From: Opitutaceae bacterium
GTDB taxonomy: Bacteria; Verrucomicrobiota; Verrucomicrobiia; Opitutales; Opitutaceae
DNA length: 64,000 nt
Assembly (NCBI GenBank): GCA_027490995.1
Contig: JAIXWY010000003.1
Location: 1 to 64,000 of the forward strand
Direction of reading: 5' to 3'
The translations under genes and the position numbers were made by a program. The notes beneath the pieces were generated by a model. The model made no database searches and had not been told where the DNA came from. It was given only the letters and a program-made list of their open reading frames with translations. Position 1 is the stretch's first letter; the number at the start of each line of letters is the position of its first letter. Below, one piece after another: positions 35,900 to 46,527 of the stretch.

Positions 35900-35948
35900 T
35901 GAGCCGGCACGGGCTCCCCCAAAGGGAGTCGGTGCCGGCTCATTGTTT
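35900..35948. terminator. Bidirectional terminator
   Basis: TGAGCCGGCAC (35900-35910) pairs with GTGCCGGCTCA (35932-35942), with an inner CTCCC/GGGAG extension, followed by TTGTTT. It lies between the rightward membrane-protein gene and the leftward transporter operon and can serve both. Confidence 0.8.
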
Positions 35949-35951
35949 CCC

Positions 35952-36738
35952 TTACGCCCGGGTCACCCACGGGCGATGGACCGAGGGGATGTCGTCGAGC
36001 AGTTGGCGGGTGAAGGGACTAGTCGGGCGCTGGGTCACGTCGTCGGGCGTGCCCTGTTCTACGATGCGGCCCTCGTGCAGGATGAAGAGACGGTCCGACA
36101 CATAGTAAGCGAGACCGATATCATGCGTCACGAACACGATCGTCATCGAAAGCTCCTGCTTGAGCTTCATGAGGTACTCGAGGATGCCGGCGCGGCTGCA
36201 CGCATCGACCATCGACGTCGGTTCGTCGGCGATCAGCACGCGGGGGCGCAGGATAAAAATGCGAGCGAGGAGAAGGCGCTGCATTTGTCCGCCGGATAGC
36301 TCGAAGGGATACTTCCCGTCTAACTCGCGGGGCCGCAGGTTCACCGCGAGGAGGGCTTGGTCGATCCGGTCTTCCATTTCGCGCTCGGGCGGGCGCTGAT
36401 CAAAGAGCCGGAAGCAGGCCTTGAGCTGGGCGCGGATGGTGAAGAACTGATTGAAGGCCGCGTAGGGATCCTGGAAGACCGCTTGGACATGGCGCCAATA
36501 GGCCCGCGGGTCGCCAGACTCCGCGATCGGGCGGCCTTGGTAGAGGAGTTCGCCGGAGGAAGGCTTTTCGAGGCGCAGGAGCAGCTTGGCGAGCACGCTC
36601 TTGCCGCAGCCGGACTGGCCGACGAGCGAGACGATCTCGCGCTCGGCGATCGTGAACGTGGCATCGTCGACTGCGACCTTGCGCCGCGCGCCGTGGCCGA
36701 AGGCGCGCGTGAGATTCCGGGCTTCGAAGCAGGGCGTA

Positions 36739-36749
<11 letters not shown>
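35952..36749 (-). CDS. Opp/Dpp-type ABC transporter ATP-binding protein, OppF-like
   Basis: One of the two ATPase subunits of an Opp/Dpp-type importer, 265 residues. Walker A is LVGQSGCGKSVLAK (about 43-56), the Q-loop lies in VQAVFQDPY, the ABC signature is LSGGQMQRL and Walker B is RVLIADEPTSMVDA; the switch His is in VFVTHDIG. It is shorter than OppD and lacks the long C-terminal oligopeptide tail. Its start overlaps the stop of the OppD-like gene by 11 bases. It is the last gene of a five-gene leftward operon. Confidence 0.9.
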
Positions 36750-37713
<964 letters not shown>

Positions 37714-37719
37714 GGCGGG

Positions 37720-38556
37720 TTACTTCCGGAGGCGGGGGTTGAACACGCCTTCCATCGACGTGTTGAGAACGTAGAGGGCGAAGGCGATGACCGTGATCAG
37801 CACCATCGGCGGAAAGAAGGCCCACCATGCTCCGTCGGACAGCGCCTCGTTCCGGATGGCTTGGTTGAGCAGGTTACCGAGGGAGACGGTATCGTAGGGT
37901 CCGAGACCGAGCATGCTGATGACCGACTCGGTCAGGATGCCTGAGGCGGTCTGGAGGATAAAGACCATGAAGAGGTAGGAAAGCAGGTAGGGCAGGATGT
38001 GGAGGCAGACGATGCCGAGCGTCCCGTATCCGTTGATCCGCGCGAGTGCCACATGGTCACGCGAGCGCAGGCTCGCCGCCTGAGCCCGCACCGCGCGCGC
38101 GCTCCACGTCCACGTGGTGCAACCGATGAAGAGTGCGATTAACGTGAGGCTGCGACCCTCCTGCAGGCTGCCCGAGAGCAGGATCAGCACGATCAGGCTT
38201 GGGATCACGAGGAAGAGGTTCGTGCACGCGGTGAGGACGTCGTCGATCCACCCACCCTTGTAGCCCCCGTACACACCGATGAGCGTGCCGAGGACGGTGG
38301 CGACGATGCCGGCGAGGAAGCCGACGTAGAGAGAGGAGCGGAGGCCCGATACCAGCAGCGCGAACATATCGAGCCCGAGGTGGTCGGTTCCCAGCCAGCG
38401 CCCGGCCGTAGGCGGCACGTAGGCGAGTCCAACGCGGCGGCTCGTGTCGAGTTCCAGCAGCAGCGGCGGCAGGAAGGCGAGGAGCAGCGTCGCGAGGAGA
38501 AGCAGCGCGCCGACGACGAAACCCGGGCTACGGAGAAGGTGGCGGAGGAGTTTCAT
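37720..38556 (-). CDS. Opp/Dpp-type ABC transporter permease, OppC-like
   Basis: A 278-residue inner-membrane permease. The first membrane helix is FVVGALLLLATLLLAFLPPL, and GTDHLGLDMFALLVSGLRSS is the classic OppC/DppC segment before the binding-protein-dependent transport domain. The coupling EAA-like loop reads VRAQAASLRSRDHVALARIN GYG in sequence order across about residues 160-183. The ATG at 38556 (MKLLRHLL) is preferred over an upstream Arg-rich extension. It starts 4 bases after the OppB-like stop. Confidence 0.9.
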   Translation of the reverse strand: MKLLRHLLRSPGFVVGALLLLATLLLAFLPPLLLELDTSRRVGLAYVPPTAGRWLGTDHLGLDMFALLVSGLRSSLYVGFLAGIVATVLGTLIGVYGGYKGGWIDDVLTACTNLFLVIPSLIVLILLSGSLQEGRSLTLIALFIGCTTWTWSARAVRAQAASLRSRDHVALARINGYGTLGIVCLHILPYLLSYLFMVFILQTASGILTESVISMLGLGPYDTVSLGNLLNQAIRNEALSDGAWWAFFPPMVLITVIAFALYVLNTSMEGVFNPRLRK

Positions 38557-38560
38557 GGGC

Positions 38561-39631
38561 TCAGGCCTCGCCCTCCCGCGCCGCGCGGATGCGCGGATCG
38601 AGGAAACCAATCAGGATATCGACGGTGAAGTTGGCGACGAGCACGCAGGTCGTGACGAGCAGCGTGCAACCGGTGATCACGGGGTAGTCCAGGCTCTGAA
38701 TCGCGGTCAGGACCGACAGCCCAAGCCCGGGGTAACTGAAGACCATTTCTGCGATCAACGCGCCTCCGACCATCCCGCCGAGGGTGAGGGCAAGTCCGGT
38801 GAGCTGTGGCAGCATCGCGTTGCGGAACATGTAGCGGACGATCGTCGATTCGCGTACGCCCATTAATTTCGCGTAGCGGACGTAGTCGGTGCCGAGTTCG
38901 TAGATGCACATCGAGCGCATGCCGATCGCTTGGCCGCCGACGACGAGCAGGAAGACAGAGAGAAAAGGCAGGATGTAATACGTGGCGGCGCTGCTGAGGA
39001 ACGCTGCATTGAAGCCGGGATTTAGAGCCTCGTCGTACCCGCCGAGGGTGGGGAGCCACTCCAGCTGCACGCCGAAAATGTAAACCAAGAGGATGCCGAA
39101 GCAGAACGAAGGGATGGCGCTGATCAGCAGCGCCACGGGGTAGAACACCTTGTCGAGTACGCCGCGCCGGTAGGCCGCGAGTGCTCCCAGCCCGTTCCCG
39201 ATGAACCAGCCCAGCACGAGCGCGGGAATCTGCAGCGCGAGCGTCCACGGCAGCGCGGTGAGGATGATGTCGCTGACGGGCCGTGGGTGTTGGACGATCG
39301 AAAGCCCGAAGTCGCCCTGTAGGCTCATGCGCAGGTAACGCAGAAACTGCGTGAGGATTGAGGTGCGCAGCGGCGCGCCCTCGGCGTCGCGCAGGATCTT
39401 CCCGGAGTCGTCGGTCTGCACGAGGCCGAACTCGCGCAGATAGGATTCCTCGCGCTCGCGTGCGGCCTGCGCGTCCATCGAGCCAGAGACGCGGGCCATC
39501 AATGTGTCGACCGGGTTGGCTTCGCCGAGGCGCGGGAGCCAGAAGTTGATGGTCACCGCGACGAGGAAAGTCAGCGCGTACCAGCCCGCGCGAGCGGTGA
39601 TGTAGCGGAGCGTCGGGTGCTGGCGGAACAT
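38561..39631 (-). CDS. Opp/Dpp-type ABC transporter permease, OppB-like
   Basis: A 356-residue permease with a first helix near residues 12-32 and five more from about 130 on (TALPWTLALQIPALVLGWFI, FYPVALLISAIPSFCFGILL, ILPFLSVFLLVVGGQAIGMR). Between the first and second helices lies an enlarged periplasmic loop of about 50 charged residues (DAQAAREREESYLREFGL onward), larger than in standard OppB and reminiscent of oligosaccharide-importing members. The EAA-like loop is YVRYAKLMGVRESTIV. It follows the binding-protein gene after 37 bases. Confidence 0.9.
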   Translation of the reverse strand: MFRQHPTLRYITARAGWYALTFLVAVTINFWLPRLGEANPVDTLMARVSGSMDAQAAREREESYLREFGLVQTDDSGKILRDAEGAPLRTSILTQFLRYLRMSLQGDFGLSIVQHPRPVSDIILTALPWTLALQIPALVLGWFIGNGLGALAAYRRGVLDKVFYPVALLISAIPSFCFGILLVYIFGVQLEWLPTLGGYDEALNPGFNAAFLSSAATYYILPFLSVFLLVVGGQAIGMRSMCIYELGTDYVRYAKLMGVRESTIVRYMFRNAMLPQLTGLALTLGGMVGGALIAEMVFSYPGLGLSVLTAIQSLDYPVITGCTLLVTTCVLVANFTVDILIGFLDPRIRAAREGEA

Positions 39632-39668
39632 GCGGGGAGGGGGAGGGCGGCAGGGGAGGCTGCGGGAC

Positions 39669-41459
39669 TCAGGGCGGCGGACTGCCGGCGGGCCTCAGGT
39701 GCCAGAGCATGAGCGTGCCGGCGCCTTGCGATGGCACGGTGGGCGGAAGGTAAGGATTGGCCGCGGTGGGAAAACCGGCCCAGACCTTTTCGTTGAACTC
39801 GTAAAACGCCTTGGGTCGGTACACCAGCGGGATGGCTGGTTGCAGCTCCATGCAGAGGCGGTTCAGTTCGCGGTAGAGGGCGGCGCGCTCGGCTTCGTCG
39901 GTGACGATCGGGATGCGCGCGAGGAGCTCATCGAAGCGCGGCACGTACTCCGGTGAGCCAGGTTTGTTGAACCGGCCCATGTTGGTGAACATGCGCTCGC
40001 CGGCCGGGGCCCAGTCGCGCGAGTTCAGCACGAAGTCAAAGCGCGCCCACGGCTCCGCGGGTGACGGCACGGGGGAGGGCGTGGCAATGATCAGGTCGAA
40101 GTCGCCCAAGGGAAGAGCGCGGTAGTACGCCGTGCTGTCGACGAATTGCTCGCGCACGTCGATGCCGACGGTGCGCATGCCGCGGACCATGATGCGGATC
40201 ATGGATTCCCAGTCGCTCCAGCCCGCTGGGCACTGGATGAAGAGGGTGGGCACGCGTTCCCCGGCGGCGTTGCGCAGTTCAATCAGCTCTCCGTCGCGAA
40301 AGACGGGCCGGTAGCCACCGGCGGCGAGTTCCTGCCGGGCGCGCTCCGGATCGAACCGGGTACCGAACGTCTTCGCATCCTCGGCGTTGAAGTAGCGCTT
40401 CTCCACGCCGAAGGGCAGGATGAAACCGGGTTCGTGGGGTACGCTGTAGCCGGAAACGGCGAGTTCGCGGATGTCGTCGTAGTTGATCGCAAAGGCCATC
40501 GCGCGACGGAAACGCACGTCGTTAAGCGGGGCGCGGAGATGATTGATGAAGGCGGTCGGCATGCACGCCGGCGGGAAGTAGGGGGGCTCGTCGAACCACG
40601 CCCGCACGCCCTTGCGCGCCTTTAGCCAGATGCGGGGGATAAAGGTGTTCGCGGCATCGATCCGGCCCTGCTGCAGGGCGAGGCTGTAGTGGTCGTTGCT
40701 CTTGTAGATTGGGGCGATGAGGAAGCGCGGCGCGGGGAGCTTGCCACCGTGCCGCGCGGCGTTGCCCCAGTAGGCGTCGAAGCGTTCCGCCACGATCTTC
40801 TCCGCCGAGTACGAATGAAGGCGGTATGGACCCGAACCGATCGGGTTTTGGTCCGCTTTGTACTTCAGCAGTTCGTTGAAGTCGCCCTTCGCCGCCGCGA
40901 GCAGCGGCTCCCAGATGTGCTGAGGCAGGATCGCATTCAGCGTCAGCCAGTGTTGGACCATCAGCGGGTTCGGGTCCTTCGCCCGGAAGCGGAAGGCGAC
41001 GGTGCGGGGTCGCTCTGCGGCCGCATCCAGCACGTCCACCGACGAAAGGTACTGCCACGCCGGGAAGCCGGGATTGATCCGGTACAGGTGGTTGAAGGTG
41101 TAGGCGACGTCCCGGGCTGTCACCGGCCGGCCATCGTGCCAGCGTGCCGCTTCGTGGAGGTCGACTTCCATGCGGTCCGGGAAGGACCGGAGCGCCGAGC
41201 CGAGCTGGGGCAGGAGCGTGCCCTTCTCCGGATCAAAGTAGAACAGCGTCTGGTAAACGACCGTGTGTTCCTGCTGCACCGGCCAGCTCGGTGCAGGGTG
41301 CAGGGGATTGAAGGTGTTCGGTTCACCCCAAGCGATGCCGATGCGCAGCGTCTCCTCCCGGGGGAACTCGTCCGCGGTCCGGCTCCCGGAGCGCGTGCAG
41401 GCACTCAGGCAGAGAAGGAAAACGAGGGTCAGCGCCCCGCACGTGAAACGGCGGATCAT
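39669..41459 (-). CDS. Extracellular solute-binding lipoprotein (SBP family 5)
   Basis: The substrate-binding subunit of the importer, 596 residues. It has a lipobox (LVFLLCLSAC, Cys at about 21), so it is anchored to a membrane. SBP_bac_5 features include LRIGIAWGEPNTFNPLHP near the N-terminus, MEVDLHEAARWHDGRPVTAR and RDVAYTFNHLYRINPG. The family binds peptides, but some members bind cello- or manno-oligosaccharides; the sequence does not settle which. It is the first gene of the operon (SBP, two permeases, two ATPases). Confidence 0.9.
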   Translation of the reverse strand: MIRRFTCGALTLVFLLCLSACTRSGSRTADEFPREETLRIGIAWGEPNTFNPLHPAPSWPVQQEHTVVYQTLFYFDPEKGTLLPQLGSALRSFPDRMEVDLHEAARWHDGRPVTARDVAYTFNHLYRINPGFPAWQYLSSVDVLDAAAERPRTVAFRFRAKDPNPLMVQHWLTLNAILPQHIWEPLLAAAKGDFNELLKYKADQNPIGSGPYRLHSYSAEKIVAERFDAYWGNAARHGGKLPAPRFLIAPIYKSNDHYSLALQQGRIDAANTFIPRIWLKARKGVRAWFDEPPYFPPACMPTAFINHLRAPLNDVRFRRAMAFAINYDDIRELAVSGYSVPHEPGFILPFGVEKRYFNAEDAKTFGTRFDPERARQELAAGGYRPVFRDGELIELRNAAGERVPTLFIQCPAGWSDWESMIRIMVRGMRTVGIDVREQFVDSTAYYRALPLGDFDLIIATPSPVPSPAEPWARFDFVLNSRDWAPAGERMFTNMGRFNKPGSPEYVPRFDELLARIPIVTDEAERAALYRELNRLCMELQPAIPLVYRPKAFYEFNEKVWAGFPTAANPYLPPTVPSQGAGTLMLWHLRPAGSPPP

Positions 41460-41561
41460 CGGTGGGGTGTGGAGTCCGGTTGCGAGGCTAACGAGTGGTT
41501 ATTTGGACTGCCAAGGCCGCGTTTTGGAGATCCTTTGCGCGCCAGTTGAGCGGTTCATCCC

Positions 41562-44500
41562 TCAACGGAGCGAACGGAGGTAAGAGAGCAGATCGCGGAT
41601 TTGCTCATTCGACAGTCCATCCAGCAGGCCCGCGGGCATGAGCGAGCGTCGCAGGTACCCGGTGCTGCGCAATGTCGCGCGCTCGAGGCGTCGTTCCGCT
41701 CCGCCGGGGATCCGCAGGGTCACCGCGTTGGCATCCTGAGCCGCCAGGAAGCCTTCGATGATGTCGCCCTCGTTCGTCACCACGCGGAACGTACGGTAGG
41801 AGGCTTCCATGGCCGCGCTGGGAGCGACGATGTTGCGGAGGATCGCTTCGAGACCGGTATGCCCGAGTCCATCGAGTGCGGGCCCAATCTGTCCACCTCG
41901 TCCGGCCTGGGAGTGGCAGACGAGGCAGAGGGCTTCAAAGAGGGTGCGACCGCTCTCGGCGTTTCCCGCGATGTTGGCGAGAGAGCGATACCGCGCGATC
42001 AACTCGGCTTGCGCCGCCTCTTCCGCTGGGGTGGTCGGCACGCCTGTTTCACGCGTGTCGAGGGGAAGGGTGTCTCCGCCGACTCGCGTCCACTGGCGCT
42101 CCACGGTGAGATTCCCGGGCAGGGCCGTGCGCATGCGCTCCACGGTGCTGACCCCGAAGTCCGCCTCGTTGAGCAGGCCGCGCTCGAGCGCGGCGATGAG
42201 GGCCTCCGCGCCGCGTGGCGTGGCGCTGAGGGCCTCGAGGGCGCGCCCGCGTTCTCCGGGGGCAAAGGCGGCAAGCCGGGAGACCAACAGTCGGGCCGCG
42301 GCGGGATCCGGGTGCTCCGCCATCGCGGCGACCGCCTCGCGGCGCGCGTCGCGCTGGTCGGTCGCATCGACGATCCGAGCCAGCAGTTCGGGCGGCGCAG
42401 CACGGAGGGCGCGCAGCGCGCGGAGGGGAGCCAGATTTGCCGTCAGGATCGGAGGCGCTCCGGGCGCGAGCTGCGCATCCACGATGCGCACGAGCGCAGG
42501 GGCGGTCCCGCCGAGTCCAAAGGCCGCAGCCGCATCGGCGCCGACCAGATGATCCGCGGCGTCGGCGGATGCGAGCAGAGCGTCGACCGGCGCCTGAAGC
42601 ACGGCGGCGAACCACGTGGGATCGAGCTCACCGCGGGCCCGGGCCAAGCCTTCGACAACCCCGCGGCGTCCGGCCGGATCGGCTAACGCCGCCACGAGGG
42701 CCGCGCGGGGTGCTGGCTCGGCGGCGAACGCGAGGAGGAGTCGGACTTCTTCTTCGTTGGGGGAGCGGCCGGTTTGCGGCAGCGCTGCGGCCAGTCGTTC
42801 GGCGGCGGCTTGATCGCCGAGCGCAAGCAGACCGACCAAACGATTTTCGAGTGAGAAGCGTCCCGCGCCGTTTCCGTCCACGAGCGCGCGGGTCGTCTCG
42901 GGCTGGCCTTCTAGGGCCCAGCGGGCGAGGTAGCGCTCAAAGTCACGCTCGTAGCGATCCCAGACATCGCCGTCGGTGCGCTTGGGCTTCGCGAGACGAA
43001 GCGCGACGGCGAAGGTGGCTGGCCCCGCCTGACGCACCCGTCGAAGGCTGTCACCCACGGTCGCCCGCACGGTGAAGTCGGGGTCGTCCACGAGACGTCC
43101 GAGGACTGAGGCGACCTCGCCATCGCTGAGAGAAGGATCCATGGCGACGAGGCGGGCTGCTTCGCGGCGGAGCGCGGCGGCGGGTTCTTCGGCGAGGCGC
43201 GCCACGATGTCGTGCGCCGGCCGTTCAAGTCCTTCCCAGGCCCAAAGCGCGCCGAGCCGCCGATCCGTCGCGTTGCCCCGGTCCTGCACGATACGCCGGA
43301 GTTGGGGCAGAAGGCCCACTGCCCGGCGGTCTGTCAGTTCGAGCCAAGCGAGGCGCGAGACGCGGGCGTTGGCTCCGCCGACGAGCTCGAGCACGGCGCG
43401 ATCATCGAGGCGCGTGAGGTCGGGCGGGGCGTCCCTCGACTGATCCCGGTGGCGCACTCGCCAGATGCGCCCGCGCGTGCGGTCCCGGTCGGGATGCTCG
43501 CGAGGGACTTCGTTGTGGGAAATGATGCGGTTGTACCAATCGACGATGTAGAGGGCGCCATCCGGACCGAAGTGGGTGGCGATGGGGCGGAACCAGCGGT
43601 CTTGGCTCGTGAGAAAATCGGCCTGCTTCGCATAGCGGTAGCGCCCGCCGCCGATCGCGTCGGCGCGGATGACTTGGATCGCGCCGGTGATGGGGTTGGC
43701 AATGTAGAAGACGAGAGATGCACCGGCCCCGGCGACCGTCTGAAATGGGCTGCCGTGATCCTCCGCGATCGCTAAGCCACTCAGCCCCGTTCCGCCCATC
43801 ACGGGCTTTTCCAGCGGCGGTGGCATGAGGGGCTGATAGGGGCGGAAGCGTTCCTTCGCCATCGTCGGCACCCAGATGCCGTTTTGGTAAGGAATAACCG
43901 GATACCCAATGTCATTTGCTTCCTGAATGAAGGTCTCGCCAGCGCGCGTGGTCTGCAGGCCCCAGATGTTGTTGGGTCCCATGGTGAGTGCCTCCCACGC
44001 GGATCCGTCCGGCAGAAAACGCCCGAGCTTGCACTGGTTGAAGCGGTGCTCGGTGCTGCCGTCGGCGAAGGGCTGGCCGTCCGGCCGGCGCACCGTGGAG
44101 TAATTGAAGAGCCCTTGGGCGACCATGATCCAGCCGCCGGGTTGGCGGTAGAATTGATGGGGAAAGAGGTGCGAGTCCTGGGTTCCAAAACCGGTCAGCA
44201 CCACGGCGTGCTGGTCCGCGTTTCCGTCCGCGTCGGTGTCGCGATACCAGCGGATGTCACTTCCGTACTGCACCAGCGCACCGTCGCGCCACGGCAACAC
44301 GCCCAGGGGCATGACCAAGTGGTCGGCGAAAATGCGCGGGGTGGCGGCCGCGCGTCCGGGGGCGGGAGCGGCGTAGGGCGCGTCGAAGACCACCACGCGA
44401 TCGCGTCCGCCGCGGGCGAAGAGAGCGGCGGATTCGCTTGGGTTCTCGTTCCCGTCGACAGGGTACTCGAGTGCCGTCATCGACCACATGCGCATGCGCG

Positions 44501-44885
44501 CGTCCCAGTCGACATTGATGAACTTGCCGAGGCCGTCGGCTTCTGCGGCGACGAGTTCGACTTCGAAGCCTGCAGGCACGGTGAAGCCACGACGCTGCTC
44601 CTCGGGCGAGCGCGCGCCCGACTCAACCAAGTTGTAAGTGCGGCCCCCCGGCGCGGTCGCGGGCGGAGCGGCGGCAGCGATCGCGGCGGGCTTTGGCAGG
44701 GCCGTGGGCGCGGCTGCTGCGACGGGGGCTGATCCAGACGAACTTGCCGCCGTCGTTGACGGCCGAGCCGCAGAGTCGGCACGTGTGCCGGGTGCCCAGA
44801 CGCTGATGCCTAAGGCGAGCGCGAGCAGTGTGCGCCCGAGCCAGGGGGCGCGTGCATGGCTCGCGTGACACCACGAGGAGTCCAT
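41562..44885 (-). CDS. PVC-type beta-propeller/HEAT/cytochrome c protein
   Basis: A very large secreted protein (1107 residues from the ATG at 44885). After a signal peptide (LLALALGISVWAPGTRA) and an Ala/Pro-rich linker comes a propeller domain like that of membrane-bound dehydrogenases of Planctomycetes and Verrucomicrobia (FTVPAGFEVELVAAEADGLG, HLFPHQFYRQPGGWIMVAQG, FGPDGALYIVDWYNRIISHN). A long HEAT-like alpha-solenoid follows (about 500-940), then a C-terminal class I cytochrome c with the haem site LCLVCHSQAGRGGQIGPALD and axial-Met-type region. Such proteins are thought to oxidise sugars or related substrates at the cell surface. The start is uncertain; a longer form to 45032 is possible. 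Confidence 0.88.
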   Translation of the reverse strand: MDSSWCHASHARAPWLGRTLLALALGISVWAPGTRADSAARPSTTAASSSGSAPVAAAAPTALPKPAAIAAAAPPATAPGGRTYNLVESGARSPEEQRRGFTVPAGFEVELVAAEADGLGKFINVDWDARMRMWSMTALEYPVDGNENPSESAALFARGGRDRVVVFDAPYAAPAPGRAAATPRIFADHLVMPLGVLPWRDGALVQYGSDIRWYRDTDADGNADQHAVVLTGFGTQDSHLFPHQFYRQPGGWIMVAQGLFNYSTVRRPDGQPFADGSTEHRFNQCKLGRFLPDGSAWEALTMGPNNIWGLQTTRAGETFIQEANDIGYPVIPYQNGIWVPTMAKERFRPYQPLMPPPLEKPVMGGTGLSGLAIAEDHGSPFQTVAGAGASLVFYIANPITGAIQVIRADAIGGGRYRYAKQADFLTSQDRWFRPIATHFGPDGALYIVDWYNRIISHNEVPREHPDRDRTRGRIWRVRHRDQSRDAPPDLTRLDDRAVLELVGGANARVSRLAWLELTDRRAVGLLPQLRRIVQDRGNATDRRLGALWAWEGLERPAHDIVARLAEEPAAALRREAARLVAMDPSLSDGEVASVLGRLVDDPDFTVRATVGDSLRRVRQAGPATFAVALRLAKPKRTDGDVWDRYERDFERYLARWALEGQPETTRALVDGNGAGRFSLENRLVGLLALGDQAAAERLAAALPQTGRSPNEEEVRLLLAFAAEPAPRAALVAALADPAGRRGVVEGLARARGELDPTWFAAVLQAPVDALLASADAADHLVGADAAAAFGLGGTAPALVRIVDAQLAPGAPPILTANLAPLRALRALRAAPPELLARIVDATDQRDARREAVAAMAEHPDPAAARLLVSRLAAFAPGERGRALEALSATPRGAEALIAALERGLLNEADFGVSTVERMRTALPGNLTVERQWTRVGGDTLPLDTRETGVPTTPAEEAAQAELIARYRSLANIAGNAESGRTLFEALCLVCHSQAGRGGQIGPALDGLGHTGLEAILRNIVAPSAAMEASYRTFRVVTNEGDIIEGFLAAQDANAVTLRIPGGAERRLERATLRSTGYLRRSLMPAGLLDGLSNEQIRDLLSYLRSLR

Positions 44886-45075
44886 CTGACGGCCTTGCCC
44901 GCCGCGCCAGCGGCGGGGTGAAGCGGGCGGGAGCGAGGAGCAAAGCGAGCGGGGAAGCCGGCGGGATGACATAGCCGTCGTGGGGTACGACGGACCCGAC
45001 GCTAGGCGTCGCCCGGGGCTCGGCAAACGCAAAGCTCCCAGATCGCTGCTCGGCTTCCTGCGGTGAGAGTCCCGC

Positions 45076-45360
45076 TTAGGCTGCGAAGCCGAAGCGGTCC
45101 TTCACGGCCGCCGCATCGATGTGCAGCGCCTCGCGGACCAGGGTGGAGGCGATGCGTTCGGCAGCCACCTTGATCAGACGGTCGAACTGATGAGGGGTCA
45201 GATCGACGCCCTCGTGACCAATCCGCAAGATGCGGGTGCGTGAGGTCAGCAGGTGCATCAGGAAGTCCTCGAGTTCGATCGGGTCGTCGGTGCGGTGGGT
45301 GAAGACCCGGGTCTGATGTTCGGGAAAGGCAATGTAATCGACGGAGAATTTAGCGAGCAT
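45076..45360 (-). CDS. Small conserved-looking hypothetical protein
   Basis: A 94-residue soluble protein with even amino-acid usage and no signal peptide, so it looks like a real gene: DYIAFPEHQTRVFTHRTDDP, FLMHLLTSRTRILRIGHEGV, FDRLIKVAAERIASTLVREA. I do not recognise the family. It lies about 190 bases upstream of the cytochrome gene on the same strand and 215 bases downstream of the SDR gene, so it could belong to either unit. The ATG at 45360 is the natural start. Confidence 0.6.
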   Translation of the reverse strand: MLAKFSVDYIAFPEHQTRVFTHRTDDPIELEDFLMHLLTSRTRILRIGHEGVDLTPHQFDRLIKVAAERIASTLVREALHIDAAAVKDRFGFAA

Positions 45361-45574
45361 GGTCGGAGGGGTTACGAGGCGTGGCGGTTGCGTCAGACGC
45401 TCCCGGAATGAACCGGGTTGAAGGAGTCCTGAAGCTCGGCCGGACTCTCCCGTGTGGGGTGCGAGGTCGCTCGGCTGCGTACTTTGTGGATACGCCCAAT
45501 GCGCTCGAAAGGCGAGCGTCGAATTCTTCTGACCGAGCGCGTGGCGCGCGCTTTGCGCGTGTATCGCGCGGGGC

Positions 45575-46327
45575 TTAGCCCCGCGCTTGCACGCGGCCGA
45601 GACCGCCGTCGATCCCGATGACCTGTCCGGTTACCCAGGATTGGTCTCGGTCAAGCAGCCAGCAGATCGCAGACGCCACCTCGGCGGGGTCGCCGATGCG
45701 ACCGAGCGGGTGCATTGCCGCGGAGGCCTTGGCGATGGCTTCGTTGGAAGTGATACCGCGGGTGAGGTCGGTCCGGGTCAGGCCTGGCGCCACACAATTG
45801 ATCCGCACGCCGCTGCGCGCGTAGCTTGCCGCGGCGGCGAGGGCGAGGCCCTCCACGCCGGCCTTGGCGGCCGCGATCGCCTCATGGTTGAGGAGGCCGC
45901 GTTGCGCTGCGACCGAGGAGCAGAGGACGATCGCGCCGCCGCCTTCTTGGCGCATCATCCGCTTGGCGGCCGCGCGGAGCACATGAAACGCCGTGGTCAG
46001 GTTCTGGGCGAGCGTGTCGGAGAACTCCGCATCCGAGATCAAGTGGGCCGGCTTCAGCAGGATCGAACCGGCGCAGTTGACCGCGCCGTCGATGCGGCCG
46101 TGCCGTGTCTGCACGTCCTCAAAAAGTGCGTCCACCGCGGCGGAGTCGCGCGCGTCGAGCACGTGCGCCTCCGCACCGAGTTCGGACCCCAGCGCCTGGA
46201 GGGGCGCTTCACGACGGCCCGCGAGCACGAGTCGGGCGCCGGATTGAGAGAGCCGACGAGCGGCGGCGGAGCCGATGCCGCCGGCGCCGCCGATGAGGAT
46301 GTGGACCGGAGAGGGTGCAGAGGCCAT
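45575..46327 (-). CDS. SDR-family oxidoreductase with altered active site
   Basis: A 250-residue short-chain dehydrogenase/reductase. The cofactor loop reads IGGAGGIGSAAARRL (TGxxxGxG variant), NCAGSILLKPA is the NAG motif, and the catalytic Ser is in IVLCSSVAAQRG. The usual YxxxK appears as IAAAK within NHEAIAAAKAGVEGL, so the catalytic Tyr is replaced; some SDRs with this NHEAIAAAK string exist, and activity may be low or different. VRINCVAPGLTRTDL and IDGGLG close the fold. Substrate unknown. Confidence 0.88.
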   Translation of the reverse strand: MASAPSPVHILIGGAGGIGSAAARRLSQSGARLVLAGRREAPLQALGSELGAEAHVLDARDSAAVDALFEDVQTRHGRIDGAVNCAGSILLKPAHLISDAEFSDTLAQNLTTAFHVLRAAAKRMMRQEGGGAIVLCSSVAAQRGLLNHEAIAAAKAGVEGLALAAAASYARSGVRINCVAPGLTRTDLTRGITSNEAIAKASAAMHPLGRIGDPAEVASAICWLLDRDQSWVTGQVIGIDGGLGRVQARG

Positions 46328-46527
46328 GGATAAAAGGGCGAGTGGGGTGGTGGGGTCGGTGCTGCAGTTACCCAGCCCGCGCCGCGGAGCGGGGCGTGAT
46401 GGAAGCGTAAATGAGGCCGGAAACGAGCATCGAGAAGCGTAGTCTAACTTTGGGAAAATGCGAACGGTCGGGCATTTCCATCGTGGACCACCGCTTGCGT
46501 CGCGGTTCGATTGGGCTAGGCTGAGGC

